Assembly (NCBI GenBank): GCA_038496675.1
Contig: CM076659.1
Span: 5,229,936 to 5,293,935, forward strand
Source of the DNA: Rachycentron canadum
Lineage: Eukaryota > Chordata > Actinopteri > Carangiformes > Rachycentridae
DNA: 64,000 nucleotides
Direction of reading: 5' to 3'
The notes under the pieces are model-generated. The model made no database searches, was not told where the DNA came from, and was given only the letters and a program-made list of their open reading frames with translations. Below, piece by piece: positions 13,301 to 22,416 of this stretch. Position 1 is the first letter of the stretch. The number at the start of each line of letters is the position of its first letter. The translations under genes and the position numbers were made by a program.

Positions 13301-16300
13301 GCTGAAAAAAAGCCAAACCAACAGCCGTCTCTTGTGGCTGTTTAAGGTTTATTATTTTACTGATAAACGTCTGCAATGCCGGAGAAAACTCGCTGACAAA
13401 AGCTACATTTTTCTTTTTCTCTCTTTCACTCGCTCTCTCTCAGCCAAAAACTCCAGCTGTCTGCCAAACCCATGCGAGAACGGCGGTACCTGCGTGGTGG
13501 CCGGGGAGTCATTCACCTGTGTCTGCAAGGAAGGCTGGGAGGGTCCCACGTGCACCCAGAGTAAGTACTCTTAAAGGGAGAGTGATGGGAAGGAAAACAG
13601 TGGACAGTTACTGCTATTAAATGATGATAAACCTGGTGCTACCTAGTGCAGAGGTGAAGTCCTGCATCTGATTAAATCTAACTCTCATCCTTTCTTGGAT
13701 CTGTACCTTATTTATTTATTTATTTATTTATTTATTTTTTCCCTTCTCCCTGCCGGCCATGAGAGAAGGAGGGAGAAAGGGGCTCAAAGTGGAGACAGAT
13801 GTTTCTCCCTCCTCCTTCATCCAACACACCCCCCCCCCCATCGCCACATTCCTGTCCAAACAGTGACATGTCGGCTTGTTCTACAGCTCTCCTCCATTTC
13901 TCTGGGATCCCTGCCCTGTACGCATGTTCTCCAAAACATAAATTCCCCCGACTTTTTTTTTTTTTTTTTTTTAAGGGAGAAACAGCAGAGGCGGGAATGT
14001 GGGTGTGGAGGTGCTGTCGGTGGGGGAGGCAGGGGTGATGGTGGTGGTGGGGGAGCTGGAACTGTTCTCTTTTTAAAAGTGAGAGCCGACTCGGTTGTTT
14101 GCTCAGTGTTGTTAATAAAGCAGAGTAATCAGTCCAGGCCTGACCGGCCTAACACGCCTCTGCACACGCAAGCTCAGACGTGCTCATTGCTGTCATCTGC
14201 ACTAAACTCTCTAACATGAGAGAGGGAGGAAAAAAAGACAACACACTCACCACTGTCTCTCTCCCTTTCTCCATTTGTTTTTTTTTTTTTTTTTTTTCTC
14301 TTTCAGATACCAATGACTGCAGTCCCCACCCATGGTAAGTGGAAGCTTAACATTTCCTGTAGGTTTAGTTGTATGGATGTAGACATGCTTCTCCTCCTCT
14401 GTCGTAGTTTCTCACCTGCAGGCTTCTCAGTTCTTCAGTGTCTCTCTGCTGAAAACCAGGCACACACCCTTCCATGTCATTCCTGGGATGCAATCAGCTA
14501 GCCTTCTTTTGTGAACTCCCAGGCTTCACTCTGATTTAACCACACACCACTGGAGCTCACTCCCAACCCTATACACACTTGTCCAATAAAAAGAACAAGT
14601 CTGATTGCCTTAATTGCCTTTGAGAATGGTTATTATATGTTAACTTGTGAGAAAATTCCAGTCTGGAATAGTTTGATATGTTTTTATTAAAAAAAAAAAA
14701 AAAAGCATAGAGAGACATCAGTCTGGAAGCCTGGGGGTATGCTGAGATACAGACTGTTTCACTCGCCCCCCCCTTCTTTTTTTCCCCCCCTTGCAGCTAC
14801 AACAGTGGAACATGCGTGGATGGGGATAACTGGTACCGCTGCGAGTGCGCCCCAGGCTTCGCGGGCCCAGACTGTCGGATCAGTGAGTATTAACCCTGCC
14901 TCCCGCTCCTCCCCGATCCCTGTTTGAGCCGTCAGCTCGAGTAGGCGCGGACCGCGGGACCGTCCCAGTCGCTCTAAATGGAAGGTCTAGTCGGCCAATT
15001 ATCTGCGCATTGGGCTGCAGGCCAGGCCGAGCCATTTCGGTGTCACCTCACTGGGCCCTGCTGCTGTCCCCGGGGGAAACCGGCTTAGCAGGCCAACAGC
15101 TAATCAGCCATGCTCTCTGACACTGATTACACAGATTGTTTTCCCTCTTAAAGGCTTTCAGATGGCCACATTCTTTCCCATTGCAAACCCTTTGTTCTGC
15201 TAAGTCCAGCCTTTAGCTCTTGCATACCTGCTAATGATGCTGCTTTTAATAAAGCTGCATGGGGCAAAAATGTCCAGGGCTGATTTAAAGCATGTTTGCT
15301 TGTTTTTTATTAACCAGCGTGTACATGTATGTACTGTTCAAATGACACATGACCTCAGTGAATTTAGCCCAGGAATTAGATTTGTGTGCTGGCTGCTTAA
15401 CCCAATATTTGTGTGCTGTCTGGCTCTTTATTTCATGAGGGAGCCATTTCTTACCTCTTGCTCTCCCCCCTGACAGATATTAATGAGTGCCAGTCCTCTC
15501 CCTGTGCCTTTGGCTCCACTTGTGTGGATGAGATCAACGGATATCTCTGCTTGTGTCCACTAGACAGGACGGGGCCCCACTGTCAAGAAGGTAAAAGTTC
15601 AGGCGAGGTGATAAAAGACATTCGCATAACAAACACACCATTTCATTCCTAACACTGTGGTTGTCTTCAACACAGTGACGAGAAAACCCTGCTCTGTAAA
15701 CGGACAAGTTGCACTCGATGGAGTCAAATGGGACGAAGACTGCAACACTTGCCACTGTTCCAATGGGAAAGTTGTGTGCACAAAGGTATGTACAAACAAA
15801 GTAATGCAAAAGTGAAGTATTTCTGCTGGCTCTGTACAGCTGTGAAGCACATGATGTCACTGTTTACTAATGGGAGAGGGGCTGTGGAGAATAACTGTAA
15901 TGCTACGTGGGTGGTTGTGTCTCGTATCTGCATATCTTCAGAGATCTCAGGTAGGGCCGATCTGGGCCACAGCAACGCTGTCACGGGGTGGAGTTGTCTC
16001 GGGAGTGTCGAATTCTTTACAGGGATGATGCCATTTGTTTTGAAAAGAAACACAATGGCACTGTCACTGAAAAAAGGTTTCAGATGCCAGTTCAGGATCT
16101 CGAGAGACGAGATACAGTAGACGCCTGAAGTAGTGCGATCATCATCGCGCTCGTTTAATCCACCAGGTGAACAATGGTGCCTTGCATACGACCCCCCCCC
16201 CAGGAAGAAGGGGCTTCGAACACGATCTAGTCCTGGAAGGTGTAGGCTCCCATGCGTAACATGGTCTGACATGTAAATACACATGTGGGTTTTTAACCAT

Positions 16301-19300
16301 ACCTTTTACTTTTACAGTACAGTATCTGTACTATATGTCTGTTTCATGCAGATTCTAGAAACATGACTGACGTGGAGAAAAATAAATCTTTACAATGTTT
16401 CTAATATCCTTGACTGGGGGGGGAAAAGTCTACAGTCCTGTTTAGGGCTTGGTATTGAATCTCTGGCGCTACAGACACACGTCAGTTGGTGCCACGGACG
16501 TCTGAACTATCAAACACCAAAATGAGGCTTCAAACATCTGGACAAATGAGATGAGTTTAAGCGTTGAAGGTTTTGATATATTTGGCTTCAGATCTTCATG
16601 TTTACGGGTTTACAGTTTTAATTGGTTTTATTGCAAGTGTCGACAGCCATGTTAAGCACAACTGTAACAAGAATGTAATGGAGCATAGTCGTGCTTTGAG
16701 CTCAATGCTAATATCATGCACAGTGACATCTCTAATATGCTGATGTCAGCAGGTTTTTGTTTTTTGTTTTTTTTTTTTTAAACATGTTTTCCATTAGCAT
16801 TTTAGCATGTTCACTAAAAGTCACCACAGGAGAAATGAAGGGTTGACCAGTGTGAATTATCCTCTGGGGACCATGAATGCCAGTACAAACGTTTATGGAA
16901 ATGCATTCCTTAGAAAGTAGAGCTATTTTAGTCTGGACCTCAGAGCCATCAGCCTTAGTTCTAATTGTGTTTGTTTCATTTGAAGAAAATCTGTGACATT
17001 ATCTCAACACCGTTTTCTCCCATCACGTGTTTCTCTCCAGATGTGGTGTGGCCCTACGTCCTGCAAGCTGGGTGCCAAAGGTCGAGGCGGGTGTCCCTCA
17101 GGTCAGACCTGCATCCCCATCAGGGAGAGCCACTGCTTTGTGAAGCCCTGCCCCGACTTCGGAGAGTGCTGGCGCTCCAACCCTCCCTCGCCTCCCATCA
17201 AATGCCACCCCAGCTCCAGTTACCAGGACAACAGCTACGCCAACATCACCTTCACCTTCAACAAGGAGATCATGCCTCGAGTGAGTTACCTGGGCACCAG
17301 AAAGGGAGAGATTGAATTAAAGGGGTCTTGGGGGTCATTTCTCATGCCTTTCCTCTACCACTACTCTTAAAATCAGGTTCTCTTACGCGCACAGTCTCTC
17401 CCATGCGCCAAGATTTAGTCTCTTCAAAAATTCAGTCATGTATTTAAATGTGCTCCAGGAAGAAAATATGGGGACTATTTCTCTCTTGAGTCTTGTTTTA
17501 GGCTTCCTGAAAAGGCACTCACCACTTTGCAGCTCTTGCCAACCCCCTCCCCTTAACCCCACCACATTCTGCAAGATTAATTTCAAGATCATATGGATTT
17601 GAGCTGAACAGGACCACTGGCGACTCTGTCACCACACAGGATCACTGCCTGCCAGTTGCTTAACAAGCATGACAGCAGATAGTAACAAGTATACGAGCCT
17701 GTGGTCTTTAATCTAAATGAGGTGGATCCCAACCAGATAGCATGTTAAACCTACTGCCAAAAATGCAGGCATAGCTCTTCCTTTTTCTTCCTGGTTGCCC
17801 TCTCTTTTTCCCTGAGCGCAGACATTTGTTTTAACATTTGCATTTCTTCTTCCTGTCCAGGGCTTGACTGTGGAGGAAGTGTGCAAGCAGCTGAGGCACT
17901 TGTACGTAGTGAAGAATTTCTCCTTGGAGCATTCTGTGTCCATAGCCTGTGACCCCTCATTCTCAGCCAGCAACGAAATCCATGTCTGCATTGTAAGCAC
18001 CTCCTCCTTCACTCGGACTCCCGTGTGTCTGCCTGCCTCTATTAATGCAGACTCAAAAAAGAAATTCTTGATTTATAGCCTGCAGCATGCATTTTTAGCT
18101 AAGATGAGCTCTAATGGGATATGTGGTGATTTAGGTTTGGTTGTTTAGTGTCATCTTTGTCAGTTTGACATCAAGTAAACACTATCAGTGGCCGACAAGA
18201 TTCGACTTGAACCGAAGCCGATTTCACATTTATGAACCTCGCTTTCCTCCTGTCACTTCTAGTCCACTGACGACCGCCGCCTGGAACGGAGCCCCATTAA
18301 AGAGATCACAGACAGGATAATCGACCTGGTTAGCAAACGGAACGGGAACAACACCATCATCTCCGCCATTGCGGAAGTGCGCGTGCCAAGCCCCAGCAAA
18401 ACTGGTATGAACCACCTCCAAACCTCTCTTTTGAAGTTTTCCAGACTTGCACACACTTGCATGACTAGAAATAGGTGGGAGGCTTTTTTTTTTTTTTCCT
18501 CCTCTGAAAAGATCAGATGAGATAGAGCCATGGTCTGAATGTGACAGAAGTGCACCAAAGAGAAATAATTCCTCACCCTCCTACACAACTTGGGCCGCCC
18601 AGGTCTGCCATCCCATGGCAGTTGTAATGGAGCATAAAAAGAATCTAGCCAGGATTTCAGTGGAAAAGAGGAGAGCCGTTTGGCTACGCGGTTTCAGATT
18701 GGCTCGTACTGTGACTGGCTGGACTTGTAGTATGACTCCCACATGTGTCCACCATTCATCAACACTGTGACAGCAGACTGCCGCCACAGCCAAATAGAAG
18801 CGGCCTCCTCCCTTGTTCGGGGCTCAGAGGTCAGGTTGCACTGGCAAAAGCATGCTAATGACTTAGCAAGCTTGACACAGTAATATAATAAAACCTATTG
18901 TTAATTGTTTAACTGGGGCCTAATTCTAATTCTATTTGCGGCCCCTCTTTAACCTGTCTTCTTTTCTTCCCATCAGACTACCTTGTGCCCCTCCTCAGCT
19001 CCATCTTTATTGTCATCTGGGTCCTCGTGCTGGTCTCCATTTTGCTGTGGTGCATGCGCCGGCGGCGGAAACAGAGCAACCACAACGGGACGACGGCTGC
19101 CGGCTCCGAGGACAACACGACCAACAACGTGCGGGAGCAGCTTAACCAGATCAAGAACCCTATAGAGAAGCACGTGGGTCTCACGGTGGCCATCAAAGAC
19201 TACGAAAACAAGAACTCCATCATTGCCAAAATAAGGACAAATCATCCCGAGGGGGATGAGGACGACAAGGAGAGGCACTTGCAGAAGGGCCGCTTTGCCA

Positions 19301-19452
19301 AACAGCCAGCATACACACTGGTGGAGAGGGACGAGAAGACGCCCATCTCCAATCCCAACTCCACATCCAAACATCCTAATTGGACTAATAAACAGGACAA
19401 CAGAGACTTGGAGACAGCAAACAGCATAAACAGGATGGACTACATTGTATAG
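1687..19452 (+). CDS. jag1: Jagged-1 Notch ligand, exons 3-26 (5' partial)
   Basis: Type I membrane ligand of Notch receptors, acting at the surface of signal-sending cells. Twenty-four exons join in a single frame (1096 codons including stop): 1687-1738, 4035-4292, 4751-4811, 7055-7185, 7282-7401, 8843-8956, 9048-9161, 9246-9359, 9810-9856, 10416-10589, 11037-11187, 12115-12279, 12376-12489, 12636-12749, 12902-13015, 13444-13560, 14307-14334, 14797-14882, 15477-15590, 15676-15785, 17041-17280, 17861-17992, 18263-18404, 18977-19452. All introns are GT-AG. Exon sizes such as 52, 61, 131, 47, 174, 151, 28 and 86 bp agree with vertebrate JAG1 as I recall it. Domains in order: end of MNNL, DSL, 16 EGF repeats, cysteine-rich region, transmembrane helix, tail ending RMDYIV. 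Exons 1-2 (signal peptide, most of MNNL) lie upstream. Teleosts often keep two copies (jag1a, jag1b); I cannot tell which this is. Confidence 0.97.
1739..4034 (+). other. jag1 intron 3
   Basis: Non-coding, 2.3 kb. GC-rich purine-biased stretch at 1850-1960, then mixed sequence. Overlapping frames on both strands at 1650-2330 carry no recognisable domain. A T tract lies at about 3471-3485. Confidence 0.7.
4751..15590 (+). CDS. jag1: jag1 exons 5-21: sixteen EGF-like repeats
   Basis: Seventeen exons encode tandem six-cysteine EGF modules. Exons 5-6 carry EGF1-2 (CIPHPGCVHGTCVEPW), exon 7 EGF3, exon 8 EGF4, exon 9 EGF5, exon 10 EGF6, exons 11-12 EGF7-8, exon 13 EGF9, exons 13-14 the long atypical EGF10 (SSNVCGPHGRC), exons 15-18 EGF11-14, exons 19-20 EGF15 and exon 21 EGF16. 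Many 114-bp exons are phase 1-1, each a self-contained module. Calcium-binding signatures such as DIDEC, DVDDC and INDC are frequent. Exon 19 (14307-14334) is only 28 bp and exon 11 (9810-9856) only 47 bp; both are easily missed, but the frame demands them. No module is missing compared with human JAG1. Confidence 0.95.
4812..7054 (+). other. jag1 intron 5
   Basis: Non-coding, 2.2 kb. The block at about 6170-6545 looks less simple than its surroundings and has two similar segments, TCTTAATTATGGAGCC near 6331 and GTGTAATTATGGACCTGG near 6373; see findings. Otherwise I see nothing specific. Confidence 0.65.
7402..8842 (+). other. jag1 intron 7
   Basis: Non-coding, 1.4 kb. Contains C/T-rich sequence at 8240-8330, a G-rich stretch at 8445-8525 with many GGG runs on the plus strand, and a (TG)n microsatellite at 8754-8808 just before exon 8. 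Confidence 0.7.
8754..8808 (+). repeat. (TG)n microsatellite
   Basis: Nearly perfect TG dinucleotide array of about 50 bp with a short GCGC interruption, located just upstream of the exon 8 acceptor of jag1. Confidence 0.95.
9451..9482 (+). repeat. Poly-T tract in jag1 intron 10
   Basis: Thirty-two consecutive T, about 90 bp after the exon 10 donor. The length in the read may be affected by sequencing of homopolymers. Confidence 0.95.
9927..9969 (+). repeat. Poly-T tract in jag1 intron 11
   Basis: Forty-three consecutive T, about 70 bp after the 47-bp exon 11. It is followed by GTTGTTGCAG, which looks like a strong but unused 3' splice site. Confidence 0.95.
10341..10411 (+). repeat. CT/TCTG-rich simple repeat
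   Basis: Pyrimidine-only repeat of TCTG and CT units leading directly into the CCCAG acceptor of exon 12; it may act as an extended polypyrimidine tract. Confidence 0.9.
13016..15476 (+). other. jag1 introns 17-20
   Basis: Introns 13016-13443, 13561-14306, 14335-14796 and 14883-15476. Intron 18 has a (TTTA)n repeat (13708-13736) and a G-rich stretch near 14000-14060. Intron 20 opens with a GC-rich, low-repeat block at about 14930-15140; see findings. Confidence 0.7.
13708..13736 (+). repeat. (TTTA)n microsatellite
   Basis: Seven TTTA units in tandem inside jag1 intron 18. Confidence 0.95.
15676..17992 (+). CDS. jag1: jag1 exons 22-24: cysteine-rich (VWC-like) region
   Basis: Exon 22 (15676-15785) encodes WDEDCNTCHCSNGKVVCTK, the start of the VWC-like module typical of Jagged but not Delta ligands. 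Exon 23 (17041-17280) continues with WCGPTSC and CPSGQTCIPI and ends in NITFTFNKEIMPR. Exon 24 (17861-17992) gives GLTVEEVCKQLRHL and ends NEIHVCI. The region lies between EGF16 and the membrane. The exon 22 start differs from human in length by a few bases but keeps frame: 110 nt, entering in phase 1 and leaving in phase 0. Confidence 0.94.
15786..18976 (+). other. jag1 introns 22-25
   Basis: Introns 15786-17040, 17281-17860, 17993-18262 and 18405-18976. About 16700-16830 contains repeated TTAGCAT/ATGCTAA-like words resembling dispersed fish repeats, plus a T/G-rich tract. No additional coding exon is needed: frame and length are complete without one. Confidence 0.7.
18263..19452 (+). CDS. 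jag1: jag1 exons 25-26: juxtamembrane, TM helix and cytoplasmic tail
   Basis: Exon 25 (18263-18404) encodes PIKEITDRIIDLVSKRNGNN, the membrane-proximal segment where metalloprotease shedding is expected. Exon 26 (18977-19452) begins with a hydrophobic helix (LVPLLSSIFIVIWVLVLVSI) followed by the basic stop-transfer CMRRRRK. The tail contains EDNTTNNVREQLNQIKNPIE, KDYENKNS, RFAKQPAYTLV and KHPNWTNKQDNRDLE, and ends RMDYIV before TAG at 19450-19452. The terminal YIV corresponds to the PDZ-binding end of human JAG1 (MEYIV). Tail lysines are candidate sites for Mind bomb-type ubiquitination (family knowledge, not seen here). Confidence 0.96.
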
Positions 19453-19724
19453 CAGACAGCTGTGTTGCTGTGCAACCAAGCCTAATGCCTTCACACCCCG
19501 GTGGTGGGTGAAACAGGGGAGCTTTGGCATGTTTAGTTAGTAAACTGTCATGTCAGTCGAGACCCCACAGTATTTTCAGATATTCCCCGTGTTAATTTAA
19601 GTTTTGACAAGCTGGCTTACACTGGCAGTGACAGTTGCTTTGGTTGGCTGGAAACACAAGGCACTGGTATACATTTCACTGTAGAACTAGGTGCAAAAGT
19701 GTCTTCCGATGCATTTCATTTCCC

Positions 19725-19756
<32 letters not shown>

Positions 19757-20183
19757 GACACATGGAGGGGGCTCCTGGTGTAATTGTTGTACAATGACTA
19801 AAAACTACCCGACGTGTTCAACACTAGAGCTAATTATTTTTAATACGTGTTTGAATTCTTTCTAGTTCCGTTTGGAGAAAGTGCCTTTTCAGCTTTAGAC
19901 TTCAGCAACTGTCAAATGAGAAAAAAAGATCAACTTTATTATTTATTTTTATTTTTTGGTTGGGGAGGGGGAGGGAAGGGTTCAATGTCAGCAGTTGCTG
20001 CCGATATGAAGAATTTATGTGTCGATTTAGAACATGTAGATATGTACATTTTTTTATTAATCATTGTGTATATTTGATTTATTAACTTAATAATCAAGAG
20101 CCTTAAGATATCATTCCTTTTTATTTATGTCTAGTTTGAAGGTTTTGATAGTTGTGGAAGCCTACCATTTCTTTCAGTGACTT

Positions 20184-20220
<37 letters not shown>

Positions 20221-20683
20221 CCAAATTTCAAAGAAGACACAAAATGGGCACTTCAGGCCTGAAAGAATTTTTTTTTTTTTTTTTTTCACACATTTGACAT
20301 TTCATTACTTGTTGCCAGGACCTTGATTGAAGGCAAGTGAGGTTAGGACAACAAAAGCTCACGGCTGCTGCGAGGGATGGACATGGTGGCAGACATATTG
20401 CTTGCCACAAATGGATACGTAAGGGAACAAATAAAAATCCCTCAGCAGCTCCAGTTTAACCCATTGACATATTTCAAAGGCTGTCACAATCCACCAACTT
20501 GCAATGCAAGTCACATCAGTAGAGACACGCCAGATTCCCATCTGCTTTAGTCAGCGTACGATCATAAGCTAGACCATGAGTACTTGAACAGTAGGGGGGC
20601 AATGGGAACACTGTAGAATCAGACAACATACACTGCCTTGCTCTGCAAGAGTCTGCTCTGTTTCTGTGCACATTGGTTTCTTT

Positions 20684-20715
<32 letters not shown>

Positions 20716-20905
20716 TGAGGCTCTTAAAGACAAACATGTTTTATCTCATTTGTTAACCCTTTGAGATCATGGCAACATTTTGTCCTATTTTTGACTTTGT
20801 GTTATGAACTTGAGAATTATGTGTTGATCTGGCAATATATTTTTGAAAGTCATATTTATTAAATATTTTGTATGAAAAGAGAATTAAAGTGTCTTTGTTC
20901 TGGAG
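19453..20905 (+). other. jag1: jag1 3' untranslated region
   Basis: Inferred 3' UTR from the stop at 19452 to just after an ATTAAA signal at 20883-20888, followed by a T/G-rich stretch (GTGTCTTTGTTCTGG). The region is AU-rich, with ATTTA-type motifs around 19935-19965 and 20050-20130, and homopolymer T tracts at 20186-20216 and 20268-20286 and an A tract at 20688-20715. AU-rich elements suggest a short-lived mRNA. The exact end is not proven; an AATAAA within 20420-20435 could give a shorter form. Confidence 0.6.
20883..20888 (+). terminator. Probable jag1 polyadenylation signal (ATTAAA)
   Basis: ATTAAA followed within 20 bases by a GU-rich stretch, at a plausible distance (about 1.4 kb) from the jag1 stop. 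No better hexamer lies between it and the convergent slx4ip 3' end. Confidence 0.5.
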
Positions 20906-21515
20906 AGCGGGTGAAGAGTCTGTCTGTGACGCATCGAGCCAAACGTGTCTGAGCGTTGAAAGGTTTCTCATGAAGCTGGCGTGGGAACTGAGAGGCATCA
21001 TAGACTCGAGCAAGGTCTCTGTCCAAATGTGTTTACAGCTAATTACGTCGTACCAAGCCATCCTTGTATTAAGTCAATCCGAGAGACAAAAATACCATTT
21101 CTCCTCATGATCACCAGACAATGTTGCCCTTGTTGGACTGACTTTAACATGTCCTCTTCTTCAGAAAGTGTCTAAACAGGACTAGAGCCAAGTCAAGAGA
21201 TTATCAACACCTCTTGACTGACCCTAACATCAGGACTTGAAACATCAGGATCAGTTTTCATATTGTCTCTGCCTTGATAACAGACCTGACTTCTGCTAGT
21301 GACTCATCTCAGGTTCCACCTGCTAGCACTGACAAAGAAGCTCTGATTCACTAGTGACATCAGTGTTGGATGGACTTTGACTGTGATCAGACGGTCTGGA
21401 CTTTGCGAGCAAAACAATGCTCAGAGATCTACATGTTATTTCATGCTGGCTGCCTCTAGAAAAACTTCAGCTTGTTTTCATATTTCCTCAAATATTCAGA
21501 CAAATTTTTTCTTTT
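20906..21515. other. Convergent intergenic gap between jag1 and slx4ip
   Basis: About 600 bp between the inferred 3' ends of jag1 (plus) and slx4ip (minus). I see no gene. One CGTGGGAA word, matching the RBPJ/CSL consensus, lies at 20980-20987, but such words occur by chance several times in a window this size. Confidence 0.55.
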
Positions 21516-22416
21516 CCTGGGGAAAAACACATTTATTTAAATAATATATCCTTCCAGTAAAACAAAAATAAAAGTAAAAATAAAACAAGCGAGATGGTTA
21601 TCATGCATGTGACGCTGCCCCATGCACTCTCCAGGTCTGGGCCAACTGAGAGAGACGTGAACAGCCCTGTCGAGTGTTGGGCGAAGACAGCAGCTCCACT
21701 TTAACCTGTGATACTGCAGATATCCCATATAAAACCACTATTGCTTCAATACCGTTCATGCATCTGCACATATTTGGTTCTAGTCCAATATAAAAGCTGC
21801 ATAATAGCCTCAAACATTATATTACATATATTATTAACATATACATTTCAGGTACTTAGCAACTAAGCATTGAGCAAATTGCTTATGAATGAAATCTAAC
21901 TACGAGAAGACATATCTGAGAGCAGAGTGATGAAATAAATCTGGAAACAGCAATCAATCAAACCAGAGCTTCAGCGGGGAAACTGGACAGTTTTCAGACA
22001 CATAGGAGCCAGTATTTCAGACTGAAAGCCATGACGTACTGCATGGCTCCTGCCTGTCTGAAATCCCCAATCTTTAACACAAAACCAAATCTAAACTCCA
22101 ATTAAAGGTTTTTGACTTTCATTTGCGAGCCTCTCTTGACCACCACTACTTATGGGTGGAGGCAAAGTCTGTTTCAAGTATTTGACAAAGCGTAACTCAA
22201 ACGCTCGTGTATCAATTGCCATAATGTGTTCAGCGTTTGATGTGTGTCTGTTCTGTCTGTACAGCACATGTAAAAAAAGAACAGATACTGTTGTAAAATA
22301 TGACGTACAAATGCAAGTCATCTGAGGAGACTGCATGGGGCAAACATGTAGCCTGACACAATATCATCTCTATCTCTCTGGCGTCAGGCATCTTTACTGC
22401 AGCTTGCCTCTCCCTC
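21516..22416 (-). other. slx4ip: slx4ip 3' untranslated region
   Basis: From the stop at 22417 down to a minus-strand AATAAA (plus TTTATT at 21532-21537), about 880 nt after the stop. No other gene or domain seen. End point inferred from the hexamer. Confidence 0.55.
21532..21537 (-). terminator. Probable slx4ip polyadenylation signal (AATAAA)
   Basis: Perfect AATAAA on the minus strand downstream of the slx4ip stop; other AATAAA-like words between it and the stop are weaker in context. Confidence 0.5.

Noticed and set aside
13695..14219. 174-codon frame in jag1 intron 18
   Set aside because: Composed of (TTTA)n, poly-T and G-rich simple sequence; no domain and it lies between two confirmed exons.
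20980..20987. CGTGGGAA, a perfect RBPJ/CSL word next to the jag1 3' end
   Set aside because: Matches to YGTGGGAA on either strand are expected about four times by chance in 64 kb, and I counted a similar order of magnitude, spread without clustering.
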